NCBI GenBank assembly: GCA_030649305.1
Contig: JAUSFV010000029.1
Location: 1-32,656, forward strand
Direction of reading: 5' to 3'
Origin: a bacterium
GTDB taxonomy: Bacteria; Patescibacteriota; Minisyncoccia; Sungbacterales; GWA2-42-14
Length of the DNA stretch: 32,656 bases
Translations under genes and position numbers: made by a program
The notes under the pieces: model-generated
The model's database searches: none
What the model was told of the DNA's origin: nothing
What the model saw: only the letters and a program-made list of their open reading frames with translations
Shown here: in pieces, positions 7,051 to 14,261 of the stretch
How the letters are laid out: each line of letters begins with the position of its first letter
How positions within the stretch are numbered: position 1 is the stretch's first letter

Positions 7051-7655
7051 GTGTTGACGGATTTGATTTCAGGTATGAAGCGCGCCTAAGCGATGGAACG
7101 AATGCGTTGGGTGAAACATCCGTTGCGCGCCAGAGTGTACGGGAGCGCGCAATCGCGCGCCGGGAAGAAATTCTCGAAAAAATCGGCAAACAAAAACATG
7201 AGGCGCGTCTGCGTCGCCGCGAAAAGTTTAAACGTTCCCTCAAGACGACGCAGGAGCGTGTATCGGAATTTCCGATATCCTTCGGCAGATTTCTGGCGAA
7301 GCTTCCCGTAACAAGCGCGGGGAAGGGAATAAAGAGGGCGAGTGATCGGCTGGGTTATTCTTGGTATAGTGCGAATGAAGAAACAAAATTGGCGCTTTGT
7401 TCTATTGCGAAACGAAGGGCGTTCAAGAGTTTGTGCATTGGCGGAGCCGCGGATGCTCTGATACTTTGGGGATCGTGGAGTTTTCTTCACACTTTCACTG
7501 CTATTATTTCTTCTGCGGTGCTTTTGACGACACATGCCATGTGGGCGTCGGTAATAAATCGCGAGGACGAGAGACCGCAATGGTGGCAGAAGTTAAGTTG
7601 TCTTCTGGTGCCGGTGCGGGTTATGCGAAAGGCGAGATGGTGGGGCTCGTATTGA
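7047..7655 (+). CDS. Small two-TM protein, VARQS-motif family, member 7
   Basis: This 202-residue protein of unknown function is the longest of the small family. TSVARQSVRERA (24-35) is the shared motif. A long Arg-rich helical stretch follows (36-72), then N-E-E-T-x-LAL (110-117) and F-x-SLC (126-130). Two hydrophobic segments (about 131-150 and 150-169) precede the C-terminal motif PQWWQKLSCL (177-186). It is coupled to the previous gene through ATGA. The downstream gap holds an inverted-repeat element and a strong promoter. Confidence 0.84.
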   Translation: MSVDGFDFRYEARLSDGTNALGETSVARQSVRERAIARREEILEKIGKQKHEARLRRREKFKRSLKTTQERVSEFPISFGRFLAKLPVTSAGKGIKRASDRLGYSWYSANEETKLALCSIAKRRAFKSLCIGGAADALILWGSWSFLHTFTAIISSAVLLTTHAMWASVINREDERPQWWQKLSCLLVPVRVMRKARWWGSY

Positions 7656-7686
7656 TCCCCTAAGGGGCAGACTCGTGATGGGGTTG

Positions 7687-7799
7687 ACCCCGTTAGAAGT
7701 TCCGAATTATGACCTGCTTTTCAATGGTTTTTGAGCGAAGCGGCTTACGCCTTGCGTCATCGTGGGTATCGAACCCTCCCCGTAAACTTCTAACGGGGT
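7687..7799. repeat. MITE-like element 2 (CCCCGTTAGAAGT inverted ends)
   Basis: The ends are ACCCCGTTAGAAGTT (7687-7701) and AACTTCTAACGGGGT (7785-7799), a perfect 15-base inverted repeat around 83 bases of unrelated interior. The base just after the right end completes TTGACA, the -35 of the next promoter. No open frame inside resembles a transposase. Confidence 0.85.
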
Positions 7800-7827
7800 T
7801 GACAGGCACTTTCTTATATGCTATACA
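7799..7827 (+). promoter_or_regulatory. Promoter for the 7881 gene
   Basis: TTGACA (7799-7804) with a 17-base spacer and TATACA (7822-7827) lies 54 bases upstream of the start. The first T of the -35 is the last base of the inverted-repeat element, so its right end abuts and partly forms the promoter. Confidence 0.75.
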
Positions 7828-7880
7828 TTATTTAGTTCGCCAAAGGGCGATTTACAAAAATAAAAAAGAAAGGAGGAACC

Positions 7881-8897
7881 ATGGGAGCATTAGCAATACG
7901 GCCGCGCCGGTATTCCCGGGCAACACCCGAATGGAAAGATATTTTTGCGGATCTTACCGAGAAGCGGGAACAGTTTGAAGAAACCACGCAGGATTTGCTT
8001 GCGCTTCTGGAAAAGAAGCCAACATTTCTTCAGCGCATTCTGCGGGGTGCCGGAAAGGCATTGCCGATTCGGCGTCTCCACGACTATATAGACGAGCAGG
8101 CAAGTCCGCTTACCGTTGCGGGTAAATTGATGCGCGAGCATCTTCTGGATTATCAGGAGGGAATTCTTCTCCTGAAAGATCGCGCGGAAATTACGCTTGA
8201 GGAACAAAAAGAGATCGCGCGTACGATCGCGCAAGCGAAAGCAGAGGGATGGGACGAGGAACAGCTTTTCGATTATGTCCTGAAGTCGCTTGCGGAAGAA
8301 GACATTAATCTTCAAGTAGACCCCAAGGTTGCGGGCATCATGCGCATTTTCAGCGAGAATGCTTCTCCGGAAGAGCGCAAAGCCCTTGCCGCGAAACTCA
8401 TGGAGCACTTTGAGGGGCTTCTTGAAACGTTTGAGAAATCGGAGCGCGCGGTCATTGCCGCGTGTGATACCACGATTAACGTCTTCATGCGCTATCTCCT
8501 TCAATACTGGGCCTATGCGAAGACGGAGCCGGTTGTCTCTGATATGCGCGAGGTTGCAATTAACATGACGCAGTCCGAACGCGCCGCATTCGTCGCAAGG
8601 GATCTTCTCATACGAACGGTGCAGGATTCCCGCCAAGCGATTATGGCGGTCATTCAAGCGGCAGAGGTGCTTGATAGGTCGCGCATCACCGGGGCGGAAC
8701 TTATGAAAGAATTACAGGCGATGGATCGGGATGTGACGGGACGCCTTCGGGCGTTGAACGCGGCACCCGCGCAACAAGCCATTGTGGCGGGCGCGGAAGC
8801 CCATGCGCAGGTGGTGGACGCGGAATTTATTGCGGTCGAGCGTGCGGATATTGAGCGTGCGGAGGATACCGCAACCACAAAGGAGGTGACGGAATGA
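7881..8897 (+). CDS. Helical 338-aa cytoplasmic protein, unknown
   Basis: I do not recognise this protein. It is 338 residues, without signal peptide or clear membrane segment, and almost wholly helical by composition (Ala, Glu, Leu, Arg). An N-terminal basic stretch (MGALAIRPRRYSR) precedes P-E-W-K-D-I-F. Coiled-coil-like stretches occur around 25-60, 155-190 and 250-300, and the C-terminus is acidic. The ATG at 7881 has AAAGGAGG 5 bases upstream and a strong promoter. Its stop overlaps the next start (ATGA). TelA-type helical proteins were considered but no signature was found. Position in the island suggests a scaffold or adaptor for the membrane proteins; this is a guess. Confidence 0.8.
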   Translation: MGALAIRPRRYSRATPEWKDIFADLTEKREQFEETTQDLLALLEKKPTFLQRILRGAGKALPIRRLHDYIDEQASPLTVAGKLMREHLLDYQEGILLLKDRAEITLEEQKEIARTIAQAKAEGWDEEQLFDYVLKSLAEEDINLQVDPKVAGIMRIFSENASPEERKALAAKLMEHFEGLLETFEKSERAVIAACDTTINVFMRYLLQYWAYAKTEPVVSDMREVAINMTQSERAAFVARDLLIRTVQDSRQAIMAVIQAAEVLDRSRITGAELMKELQAMDRDVTGRLRALNAAPAQQAIVAGAEAHAQVVDAEFIAVERADIERAEDTATTKEVTE

Positions 8898-9145
8898 GCA
8901 AGTTTTTTGGTTCTCGTTCGGGCAAGGATCCGGCTGAGAAGATCGGCAAAGGAATCGTGATTGCGAGCGGTGCCGCAGTTACCTATTTCGTGATATATCC
9001 CGTTGTCTCGGCTGTCGTCGGAATTGCAACGGGTATCGCTACCATCGGACTTGGTGTTGGTGCCGCCGCCTACGGGTATCGATGGATGACGAAACGGTAT
9101 CGTTCCGAGAATAGGGGTACATCGTTGCGGAGGTATCGCGACTGA
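8894..9145 (+). CDS. Small membrane protein, 83 aa
   Basis: This unknown protein has a basic N-terminus, a Gly/Ala/Val/Ile-rich hydrophobic region with two likely helices (about 20-43 and 45-62), and a strongly basic C-terminus (RWMTKRYRSENRGTSLRRYR). It overlaps the preceding gene by ATGA, with GGAGGTG upstream, and the next gene by TGATG, so translation is probably coupled. Confidence 0.75.
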   Translation: MSKFFGSRSGKDPAEKIGKGIVIASGAAVTYFVIYPVVSAVVGIATGIATIGLGVGAAAYGYRWMTKRYRSENRGTSLRRYRD

Positions 9146-9357
9146 TGACCTCTCCGGAACGGATGCTTTTGAAAGCGGCTCTTGCATACGCGAAAGGGAG
9201 AGGGGCGCTTTTCCTTCGCAAGCGCGGCGGTAAGGTTGTGGAGTGCGCAAAGCGCATTGCCGAAGACGCGGCGCATGAAGCGGGCCGCCTCAAAGCGCGG
9301 TTTGACCAAGGTATTGAGGAATACAGAAAAAGACAGGCGGAACAAAAAGATCCGTAA
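9145..9357 (+). CDS. Small basic helical protein, 70 aa
   Basis: This unknown protein is rich in Lys, Arg, Ala and Glu, with no membrane segment, and is probably one or two long helices. The start at 9145 overlaps the previous stop (TGATG) and a GCGGAGGT site lies upstream. The coupling and spacing are the main support that it is a real gene. Confidence 0.65.
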   Translation: MTSPERMLLKAALAYAKGRGALFLRKRGGKVVECAKRIAEDAAHEAGRLKARFDQGIEEYRKRQAEQKDP

Positions 9358-9358
9358 G

Positions 9359-9550
9359 ATGATAAAAATGAGTAATTGGTGGAAAATCGGTAAGGGCGTC
9401 CTAATAACTATTATTGGCAGTGGAGTTACTCAAGTCCCATTGGTATCTCTGTTGGGATATCTGATTATGCTTCCGGGCCTATATATTTTTATGAAAGGTA
9501 TTGACGGCATCTTGGGGGCAACAGGAGTCGGAAAAAACAACAAAAGATGA
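9359..9550 (+). CDS. Small membrane protein, 63 aa
   Basis: This unknown protein has a basic amphipathic N-terminus (MIKMSNWWKIGKG) followed by hydrophobic segments (about 13-32 and 33-46) and a basic tail. The ATG at 9359 lies one base after the previous stop; an in-frame ATG at 9368 is also possible. The open frame upstream overlaps the previous gene and is not used. A terminator follows, so this ends the 7881-9550 unit. Confidence 0.65.
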   Translation: MIKMSNWWKIGKGVLITIIGSGVTQVPLVSLLGYLIMLPGLYIFMKGIDGILGATGVGKNNKR

Positions 9551-9578
9551 GTTATCTAAAGATTAGGTACTAGCTTGG

Positions 9579-9601
9579 GGGCTTCTTAGGAAGCCCTTTT
9601 T
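9579..9601 (+). terminator. Intrinsic terminator of the 7881-9550 unit
   Basis: The stem GGGCTTC/GAAGCCC has a TTAG loop and is followed by TTTTT. Confidence 0.88.
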
Positions 9602-9661
9602 AATTTGCCCACGTCAGAAAATTACGGGAGTTAGGGTAATGAAGTTGTCGCGTTCGGTAAT

Positions 9662-9689
9662 TTGACAAAATTTGTATTTATGATAAAAT
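9662..9689 (+). promoter_or_regulatory. Promoter for the rhomboid gene
   Basis: TTGACA (9662-9667), a 16-base spacer and TAAAAT (9684-9689) lie about 55 bases before the start, downstream of a terminator. Confidence 0.75.
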
Positions 9690-9743
9690 ATACAAAGTTC
9701 AGATTATGTCTGTGGATCCTTGATAAACAAAGGAGATAGCGCC

Positions 9744-10313
9744 ATGTCGAGCCGTTCTTTGCGGATGACCTACAATGCTCCGGTGATTCTTACGTTTTCT
9801 CTTCTTGCCCTGACAGCACTTGTCGTAGATATGTGGACGTCCAAGACCATTATTACTCCGCTCTTTGCGGCAACTCCCTATTTTCGGTTTTGGTCGCCGA
9901 TTGATTATGTCCGTCTTTTCTCGTATATCGTGATTCACGCTGACTGGACCCATTTCTCTTCGAATTTTATTCTGATCCTCCTACTCGGCCCGATGCTTGA
10001 GGAGAAGTATGGTTCAATCATGATACTCGTTATGATGTTGATAACGGCGTTCGCGACCAGCATCATCAATGTGATGTTTTTCACGACGGGTCTCGTCGGG
10101 GCAAGCGGAATAGTTTTTCTGTTTATTGTTTTGAGTTCCTTCGCGAATAGCCGCGAGGGGGAAATCCCCGTGACGTTTCTTGTGGTGGGCGCGCTTTTTT
10201 TTAGCAATGAGGTGATGAATGCTTTGGCCAATGATAACGTGTCGCAATTCGGACATATTCTCGGCGGCGTGTGCGGGGCCGGCTTCGGCTATTGTTTCAG
10301 GAACCGCAGATAA
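9744..10313 (+). CDS. Rhomboid-family intramembrane serine protease
   Basis: This is an inner-membrane protease that cleaves transmembrane segments within the bilayer. The 189-residue protein has about six hydrophobic segments. The H-x4-H-x3-N signature is at H65, H70 and N74 (HADWTHFSSN). The catalytic Ser is in GASG (S121) and the partner His in FGHILGG (H171). The size is that of a minimal six-helix rhomboid. AAGGAGA lies 8 bases before the ATG at 9744; the frame extends a few codons upstream without support. It stands in the middle of the membrane-protein island, so island membrane proteins are plausible substrates (inference). Confidence 0.9.
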   Translation: MSSRSLRMTYNAPVILTFSLLALTALVVDMWTSKTIITPLFAATPYFRFWSPIDYVRLFSYIVIHADWTHFSSNFILILLLGPMLEEKYGSIMILVMMLITAFATSIINVMFFTTGLVGASGIVFLFIVLSSFANSREGEIPVTFLVVGALFFSNEVMNALANDNVSQFGHILGGVCGAGFGYCFRNRR

Positions 10314-10334
10314 AGCAGAAACGGAGGAACGAGC

Positions 10335-11174
10335 ATGGATTATGATGCGGTTGGTCTTGATTTTGATGATGCGCTCGTGTATCCGCGGGAGCATAGTATT
10401 TCCGATATGCCATCAGCACCGGACAACATTGTTTCTTCCGGGGAAGATATTCTCTCCCGTATCCGGTTTCTTACTGCAGAAGAATCGCTTACGCGCCTCG
10501 AACCCCTCGTTGATGCCGTGCGGAATTGCCGCGTGGCGCACGACGCGGGAAAGTGGGTGTCGTCTCTCATGAAGCCCGCGTTTCTTCTCCTACTTGAAGC
10601 GCACGCAAAGGCCGTTTCGTATCTTAAAGATTCGCCCGCACCCTCGCTTGTTCCGTGGGATGAGCGAACGGGGTTCCCGTCCGTATCGGCTCTTTTTGGC
10701 GATGCGGGTTGGTGGCGGAAGCAGAGCGAAGGCACGGAAAAAATTCTTCTTTCCTCGTGCGGTGATTGGGCTGTATGGAAGCGCGAGACGCTTCAGTGTG
10801 CCTGCGGCCGTCTGCGGAGCCGTCTGCGTCCGCTTGAGCTTGATATCATGATCCGCCACGACCTTTCAACGAAGGATGACGGCATGGTGCTCCGTGTCTC
10901 GGGGGGCGTGAAGAGTTCGGACAAGGCGTTTCGGCATCACTTCGGAAAAGAGTGGGCATATCGCGTGAACGATACGCTTATCGGGATTCCGCTTGATGCG
11001 TGTCTCCTGCGCATACGAAAGAAAGCAGTTTCAGGAACAATTGAAGTTGAGATACGGAAGTTCTCTGAGGAAAAAATCGGTGAAGAGTTCAATCGTGAGG
11101 CGTTGTATCGCATGTTGAGCGACGCGCTCGGGGGATGGGACCGTCCGGTGCGGGGCGGTGGTGTCGCGGCATAG
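10335..11174 (+). CDS. Unrecognised 279-aa soluble protein
   Basis: I do not recognise this protein. It has an acidic N-terminus (MDYDAVGLDFDDAL), a helical middle (about 45-105) and a probable beta-rich C-terminal half containing a C-x-C-G segment (LQCACGRLRSRL, about 154-165). No signal peptide or membrane segment is visible. ACGGAGGA lies 7 bases upstream of the ATG, so the start is secure. It lies 21 bases after the rhomboid stop and is probably co-transcribed with it. No catalytic motif was found. Confidence 0.8.
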   Translation: MDYDAVGLDFDDALVYPREHSISDMPSAPDNIVSSGEDILSRIRFLTAEESLTRLEPLVDAVRNCRVAHDAGKWVSSLMKPAFLLLLEAHAKAVSYLKDSPAPSLVPWDERTGFPSVSALFGDAGWWRKQSEGTEKILLSSCGDWAVWKRETLQCACGRLRSRLRPLELDIMIRHDLSTKDDGMVLRVSGGVKSSDKAFRHHFGKEWAYRVNDTLIGIPLDACLLRIRKKAVSGTIEVEIRKFSEEKIGEEFNREALYRMLSDALGGWDRPVRGGGVAA

Positions 11175-11208
11175 TCGCATAATAAGAGCCAAAAAGAAGG
11201 AGGAAACA

Positions 11209-11694
11209 ATGCCGAATATTGTTCAGCAAAACTCTTTTGATAAGATTGTGGCGATGCGCGAGGCGTCGTTTGTAAAGCTACGAGAAATAAAAAAACGTAA
11301 GCAGGAAGAGCACATCAGGGAACGCTACTCCGAACTTTTGCAGAGATTCCTGAATTACTATACGAAGTGTAGTTCGAATTCTCTTTCGTCAGACGTTAAG
11401 GTGGCACTGGAGGAGATGGTCACAAAGTCTTCATATAGAAAAATTTGTGCCGTAGCAGTTCCGTCGTGTCTTGGCACCGCATATCTCACGGTTGCATTTT
11501 CATGGGCGGGATTTGGGCTTGGTGTGATGGTGAGTATTTTGTATGCTTGCGCTGTGGGGCTGTTACAATTTTTTTCTTGCGCCTATGATTTTACCTGGGT
11601 TAATGCGATTCGCTTTCTTTTTGCGAAACATCGCGAGAAGAAGCGCATCGCGGAAAAAAGTAGCGAGCCATTTCCGCATGAGGTAACGTTTTGA
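11209..11694 (+). CDS. Small two-TM protein, IVQQN-motif family, member 8
   Basis: This 161-residue protein of unknown function begins with MPNIVQQNSFDKIV, the shared N-terminal motif. A charged helix (18-45) is followed by S-D-V-K-x-ALEEM (61-70). Two hydrophobic segments lie at about 79-97 and 101-121. The C-terminal block FTWVNAIRFLF (128-138) corresponds to the P-x-WW-x-KI-x-FL motif of members 3, 4, 6 and 7. AAGGAGG lies before the ATG; the open frame from 11158 overlaps the previous gene. Its stop overlaps the next start by TGATG. Confidence 0.83.
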   Translation: MPNIVQQNSFDKIVAMREASFVKLREIKKRKQEEHIRERYSELLQRFLNYYTKCSSNSLSSDVKVALEEMVTKSSYRKICAVAVPSCLGTAYLTVAFSWAGFGLGVMVSILYACAVGLLQFFSCAYDFTWVNAIRFLFAKHREKKRIAEKSSEPFPHEVTF

Positions 11695-12236
11695 TGGCTT
11701 ACGAAGAAATGGAATCGGGTGTTGCGCGGCAGAATTCGCGCGAGGAAATATTAACGCTTCGTAAGGAATGGCGGGTGCGCCTTGCCGTTGAAAAACGAGA
11801 ACTTGAGGAGCGCCGTCGGAAAGAAAGGGAGCAGGAGGCTCTGCGGAGAGAGGAAGAAGATAAGCGGGAAATACTTCTTCATCGCGCGCGTTCCTTTCGG
11901 GTCATGTATGAAAAACTTCTTGAACAGTTTTCGGACAGCTACTTTGGCACTCAGGGTGTATTCAAGAGTTTAAACGAGTTCCAAAAAGAAGCGCTTGCGG
12001 ATATCTGCGAAACGCGCTGTCGCTGGGGACTCTGGAGTGCGGCGGGGCTCTTCGTTCCGATGCTTTTCATGAAGTTGTATGCGTATCTTCATGCTCAGGA
12101 GGCAGTACAGTTTCTTTCTTGCCGCAGATGGTTGCGCCGTGTTGCGAAAGACTCCTCTCTTCAGGAAATTGTACGAGAGGAGCCGTCACACGGACAGTGG
12201 AAGTGCAGATTGGGGCGTAAGTCAATATATTGGTAG
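11694..12236 (+). CDS. Small membrane protein, VARQN-motif family, member 9
   Basis: This 180-residue protein of unknown function has SGVARQNSREEIL (8-20), the clearest example of the shared motif. A long Arg/Glu coiled coil follows (22-68), then F-Q-K-E-ALADI (96-104). Only one clear hydrophobic segment is seen (about 112-132). A tail with AVQFLSCRRWLRR (137-149) may be a degenerate C-terminal motif. The ATG at 11694 overlaps the previous TGA; an upstream TTG at 11691 is in frame but unlikely. A terminator follows. Confidence 0.82.
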   Translation: MAYEEMESGVARQNSREEILTLRKEWRVRLAVEKRELEERRRKEREQEALRREEEDKREILLHRARSFRVMYEKLLEQFSDSYFGTQGVFKSLNEFQKEALADICETRCRWGLWSAAGLFVPMLFMKLYAYLHAQEAVQFLSCRRWLRRVAKDSSLQEIVREEPSHGQWKCRLGRKSIYW

Positions 12237-12242
12237 TATTTC

Positions 12243-12270
12243 ACGGTCGTATTCCACGGCCGTTTTTTTT
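12243..12270 (+). terminator. Intrinsic terminator after member 9
   Basis: The stem ACGGTCG/CGGCCGT (one wobble pair) has a 7-base loop and is followed by eight T. Confidence 0.85.
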
Positions 12271-12327
12271 ATTTCACGTTGTTTGTCCTTGCGGTGTTTC
12301 GTATGGGTATTCAATTGTTTGCGTCTA

Positions 12328-12355
12328 TTGACACGAAAAGAAAATTGTGTAAAAT
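12328..12355 (+). promoter_or_regulatory. Promoter for member 10
   Basis: TTGACA (12328-12333), a 16-base spacer and TAAAAT (12350-12355) lie 42 bases before the start of the 12397 gene and after a terminator. Confidence 0.75.
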
Positions 12356-12396
12356 ATACTTAGAAACAATTTGTGTTGCGGAGAGGATAGAGTGCT

Positions 12397-12768
12397 ATGC
12401 GTGAGGTGCGTGCAATGCGGCGAATTGTCGAGAACACGTCCTTTGAGAAATTACTATTGGAGGAGGAAAAGAAAAAGCGGTGGGATAGTATTCGAAAGCA
12501 AAGGGGCCTCGCACGTGTTGAGAAATTTTCCGGTCGGGAAACGGTAGAAAGAAAGAAAATGACGTTTCGTCTGCTGTCGTGCTATTTGCGGCTCGCGTTT
12601 CCCGTGTTGTTCCGTAATCGTTCGTCCGGAGAAGTTATTAGTTATCTGAATACGCTTTCTCAATCTGCTTTTGATGATCTTCTCAAAAGAGCTCGCGCGC
12701 GACTGAAATTGCTCTTTGGCGCGGGGGCCGTCTCTCTTGGGGGGGTGCTGGTACTCCTTCTCTTATAA
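12397..12768 (+). CDS. Small one-TM protein, IVENT-motif family, member 10
   Basis: This 123-residue protein of unknown function has RRIVENTSFEKLL (8-20), the shared motif. A basic helix follows, then CYLRLAFPVLF (62-72) with TLSQSAF (86-92), the same SYL/FP/LS block as in the proteins at 3793 and 4385. It ends within the first hydrophobic segment (about 105-123), so compared with those two it lacks the second helix and tail; it may be a shortened family member. GGAGAGG lies 10 bases before the ATG. It has its own promoter and terminator. Confidence 0.78.
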   Translation: MREVRAMRRIVENTSFEKLLLEEEKKKRWDSIRKQRGLARVEKFSGRETVERKKMTFRLLSCYLRLAFPVLFRNRSSGEVISYLNTLSQSAFDDLLKRARARLKLLFGAGAVSLGGVLVLLLL

Positions 12769-12781
12769 ATAAGTATACTGT

Positions 12782-12807
12782 ATCGCCCCTCCGGGGCGAT
12801 TTTGTTT
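12782..12807 (+). terminator. Intrinsic terminator after member 10
   Basis: The stem ATCGCCCC/GGGGCGAT has a TCC loop and is followed by TTTGTTT. Confidence 0.85.
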
Positions 12808-12825
12808 ACGTTTTTTCGGGGGCCC

Positions 12826-12853
12826 TTGACAAATTTTATAGATTTGTTATCCT
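12826..12853 (+). promoter_or_regulatory. Promoter for the ubiquitin-like operon
   Basis: TTGACA (12826-12831), a 16-base spacer and TATCCT (12848-12853) lie directly after a terminator and about 58 bases upstream of the E2-like gene. All four pathway genes follow without another terminator until 16501. Confidence 0.65.
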
Positions 12854-12911
12854 TTTTTTAGTTTCATTAAAAAAACATATCGTATTCATGAGTGAAAAAG
12901 GAGCCGATTCT

Positions 12912-14261
12912 ATGGATGTTTTTGGCGATGGGCGTGTGGTATCTCAAAACTTGGCCGTAGTCCCGGAGGACATCGTTGAGAAAAAAGAGGTTTTATTTCC
13001 GCCCTCTCTTTTTCAGACGCCGCTTGTTGATGCGGGCGGAAATATCTGGATGATTGAGGAGCGGATAAAAAAGATTTTTGGCATCTGGTCGTCGCGGCAG
13101 TATCGTTTGGGGCGGTTTGCGGTCGGTTTCGGAGATTCGTTGAAAGCCATAATCCGTCTCGTGATTGAAAAAATTTGTCGCGTATGGATTGAGAAAGACG
13201 TGCGTCCGGCAACGGACATGTTGCGAAATGCGGCAGTACCTCTTTTGAATGAGTGCGTTACGCTTGGGGGGCGCCAGTTTCGAAGGGCGTTTATGGAGAA
13301 ACTCGGCGCGCACGGAGAAAGAATATGGACAAAGATTCTTGAGGAGCAGTTTGATGAAATTGGAAGTATCTGGAAGAGAAAACAGGAAAAAGATGAAGGA
13401 GGCATATTGGCGTCGGGCTTGCTTCCTCCGCAGACGCGCTTTTGGTGGCAATGGATGTCGGGGGGAAAGACGGTTACTCTTTTCTGCCTTGAGTCGCCTC
13501 CGCAGAAGCGCGTTATCACTCTTTTAGGAACGCGAAGACATCTTGCGTTTCCCTGGATATATTTTTTTATTCGTTTTGAGGATAACGCGTTCAGGATGTT
13601 GCATGCGTTTTATCGCGGGAGTCGTTTGCAGGGCGGGGGTGATATGCTGTATTTTCCCAATCTGCCGAATGTATATCCCGGTCCGCCATTTTCGGTTTGT
13701 CTTGGTCAGAATCGACCGACGATTAAACTCTCCGATCCGCTTTGGTGCGATACGCTCCTCGGATGGTTCTGGGATAGTAGTTTCAGGTCAGACGGAGCGA
13801 ATACCATGGATATATGGGAAACGTCGTGCCGTACCATTCCCGAGGTTGCAAGTGCGCAGCATTGGGCTGATTTTTCAAAAAAGGATCCTGATGCCGTGAC
13901 AAAACTTTCCTGGCTTTCCACCGGGAAGTCGTTGGATGCTTTTGTGTCTATCAGTCGGGATATAAAATCAGACGTTGTGCCTTCAGCAAAGGAGGATCTG
14001 GGTCGGCGGGAGCGGGGACTCATTAGCCGTTTCCGGACTCAATTGGAAGAAGAATTTCATTTTCTTGCCGGGCATTTCGGCGTTCCGGTTGATGTGCATG
14101 ATGCGGCTGTTCAATTTTTGCAAAAGCACACGGCCGAACTTGCTGAAGGAGTGACGAAGGCCTTGGATGCGCGATGCAGTGTGGCGATAGGAGATGAAGT
14201 ACAGGCGTGTATTGGAGACAATATTCGTCTTTCCAACGCGGTGAAAGGAGGATTGGTATGA
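12912..14261 (+). CDS. E2-like protein, PRTRC system protein B-like
   Basis: This is a candidate ubiquitin-conjugating-enzyme-like protein of 449 residues. Residues about 185-293 resemble the PRTRC protein B / prokaryotic E2 family: a strand-rich segment (VTLFCLES, ITLLG), AFPWIYFFI, then LYFPNLPNVY (246-255) and the core SVCLGQ (261-266). C263 is the candidate thioester Cys, followed by LGWFWDSSFRSD (283-294). The flanks are specific to this protein: an N-terminal 180 residues with RVVSQN (8-13), which resembles the island membrane proteins' motif, and a helical C-terminus. AAGGAG lies 8 bases before the ATG at 12912, preferred to the in-frame ATG at 12888. It is followed by JAMM, E1-like and ubiquitin-like genes. 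The E2 call rests on remembered family motifs and context. Confidence 0.7.
   Translation: MDVFGDGRVVSQNLAVVPEDIVEKKEVLFPPSLFQTPLVDAGGNIWMIEERIKKIFGIWSSRQYRLGRFAVGFGDSLKAIIRLVIEKICRVWIEKDVRPATDMLRNAAVPLLNECVTLGGRQFRRAFMEKLGAHGERIWTKILEEQFDEIGSIWKRKQEKDEGGILASGLLPPQTRFWWQWMSGGKTVTLFCLESPPQKRVITLLGTRRHLAFPWIYFFIRFEDNAFRMLHAFYRGSRLQGGGDMLYFPNLPNVYPGPPFSVCLGQNRPTIKLSDPLWCDTLLGWFWDSSFRSDGANTMDIWETSCRTIPEVASAQHWADFSKKDPDAVTKLSWLSTGKSLDAFVSISRDIKSDVVPSAKEDLGRRERGLISRFRTQLEEEFHFLAGHFGVPVDVHDAAVQFLQKHTAELAEGVTKALDARCSVAIGDEVQACIGDNIRLSNAVKGGLV

Noticed and set aside
7702-7784. Interior of MITE-like element 2 as a transposase fragment or tRNA
   Set aside because: No frame gives transposase motifs and no cloverleaf could be drawn.
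7881-8897. TelA-type tellurite or toxic-anion resistance protein
   Set aside because: The protein is similarly helical, but I could not find a signature of that family. Left as unknown.
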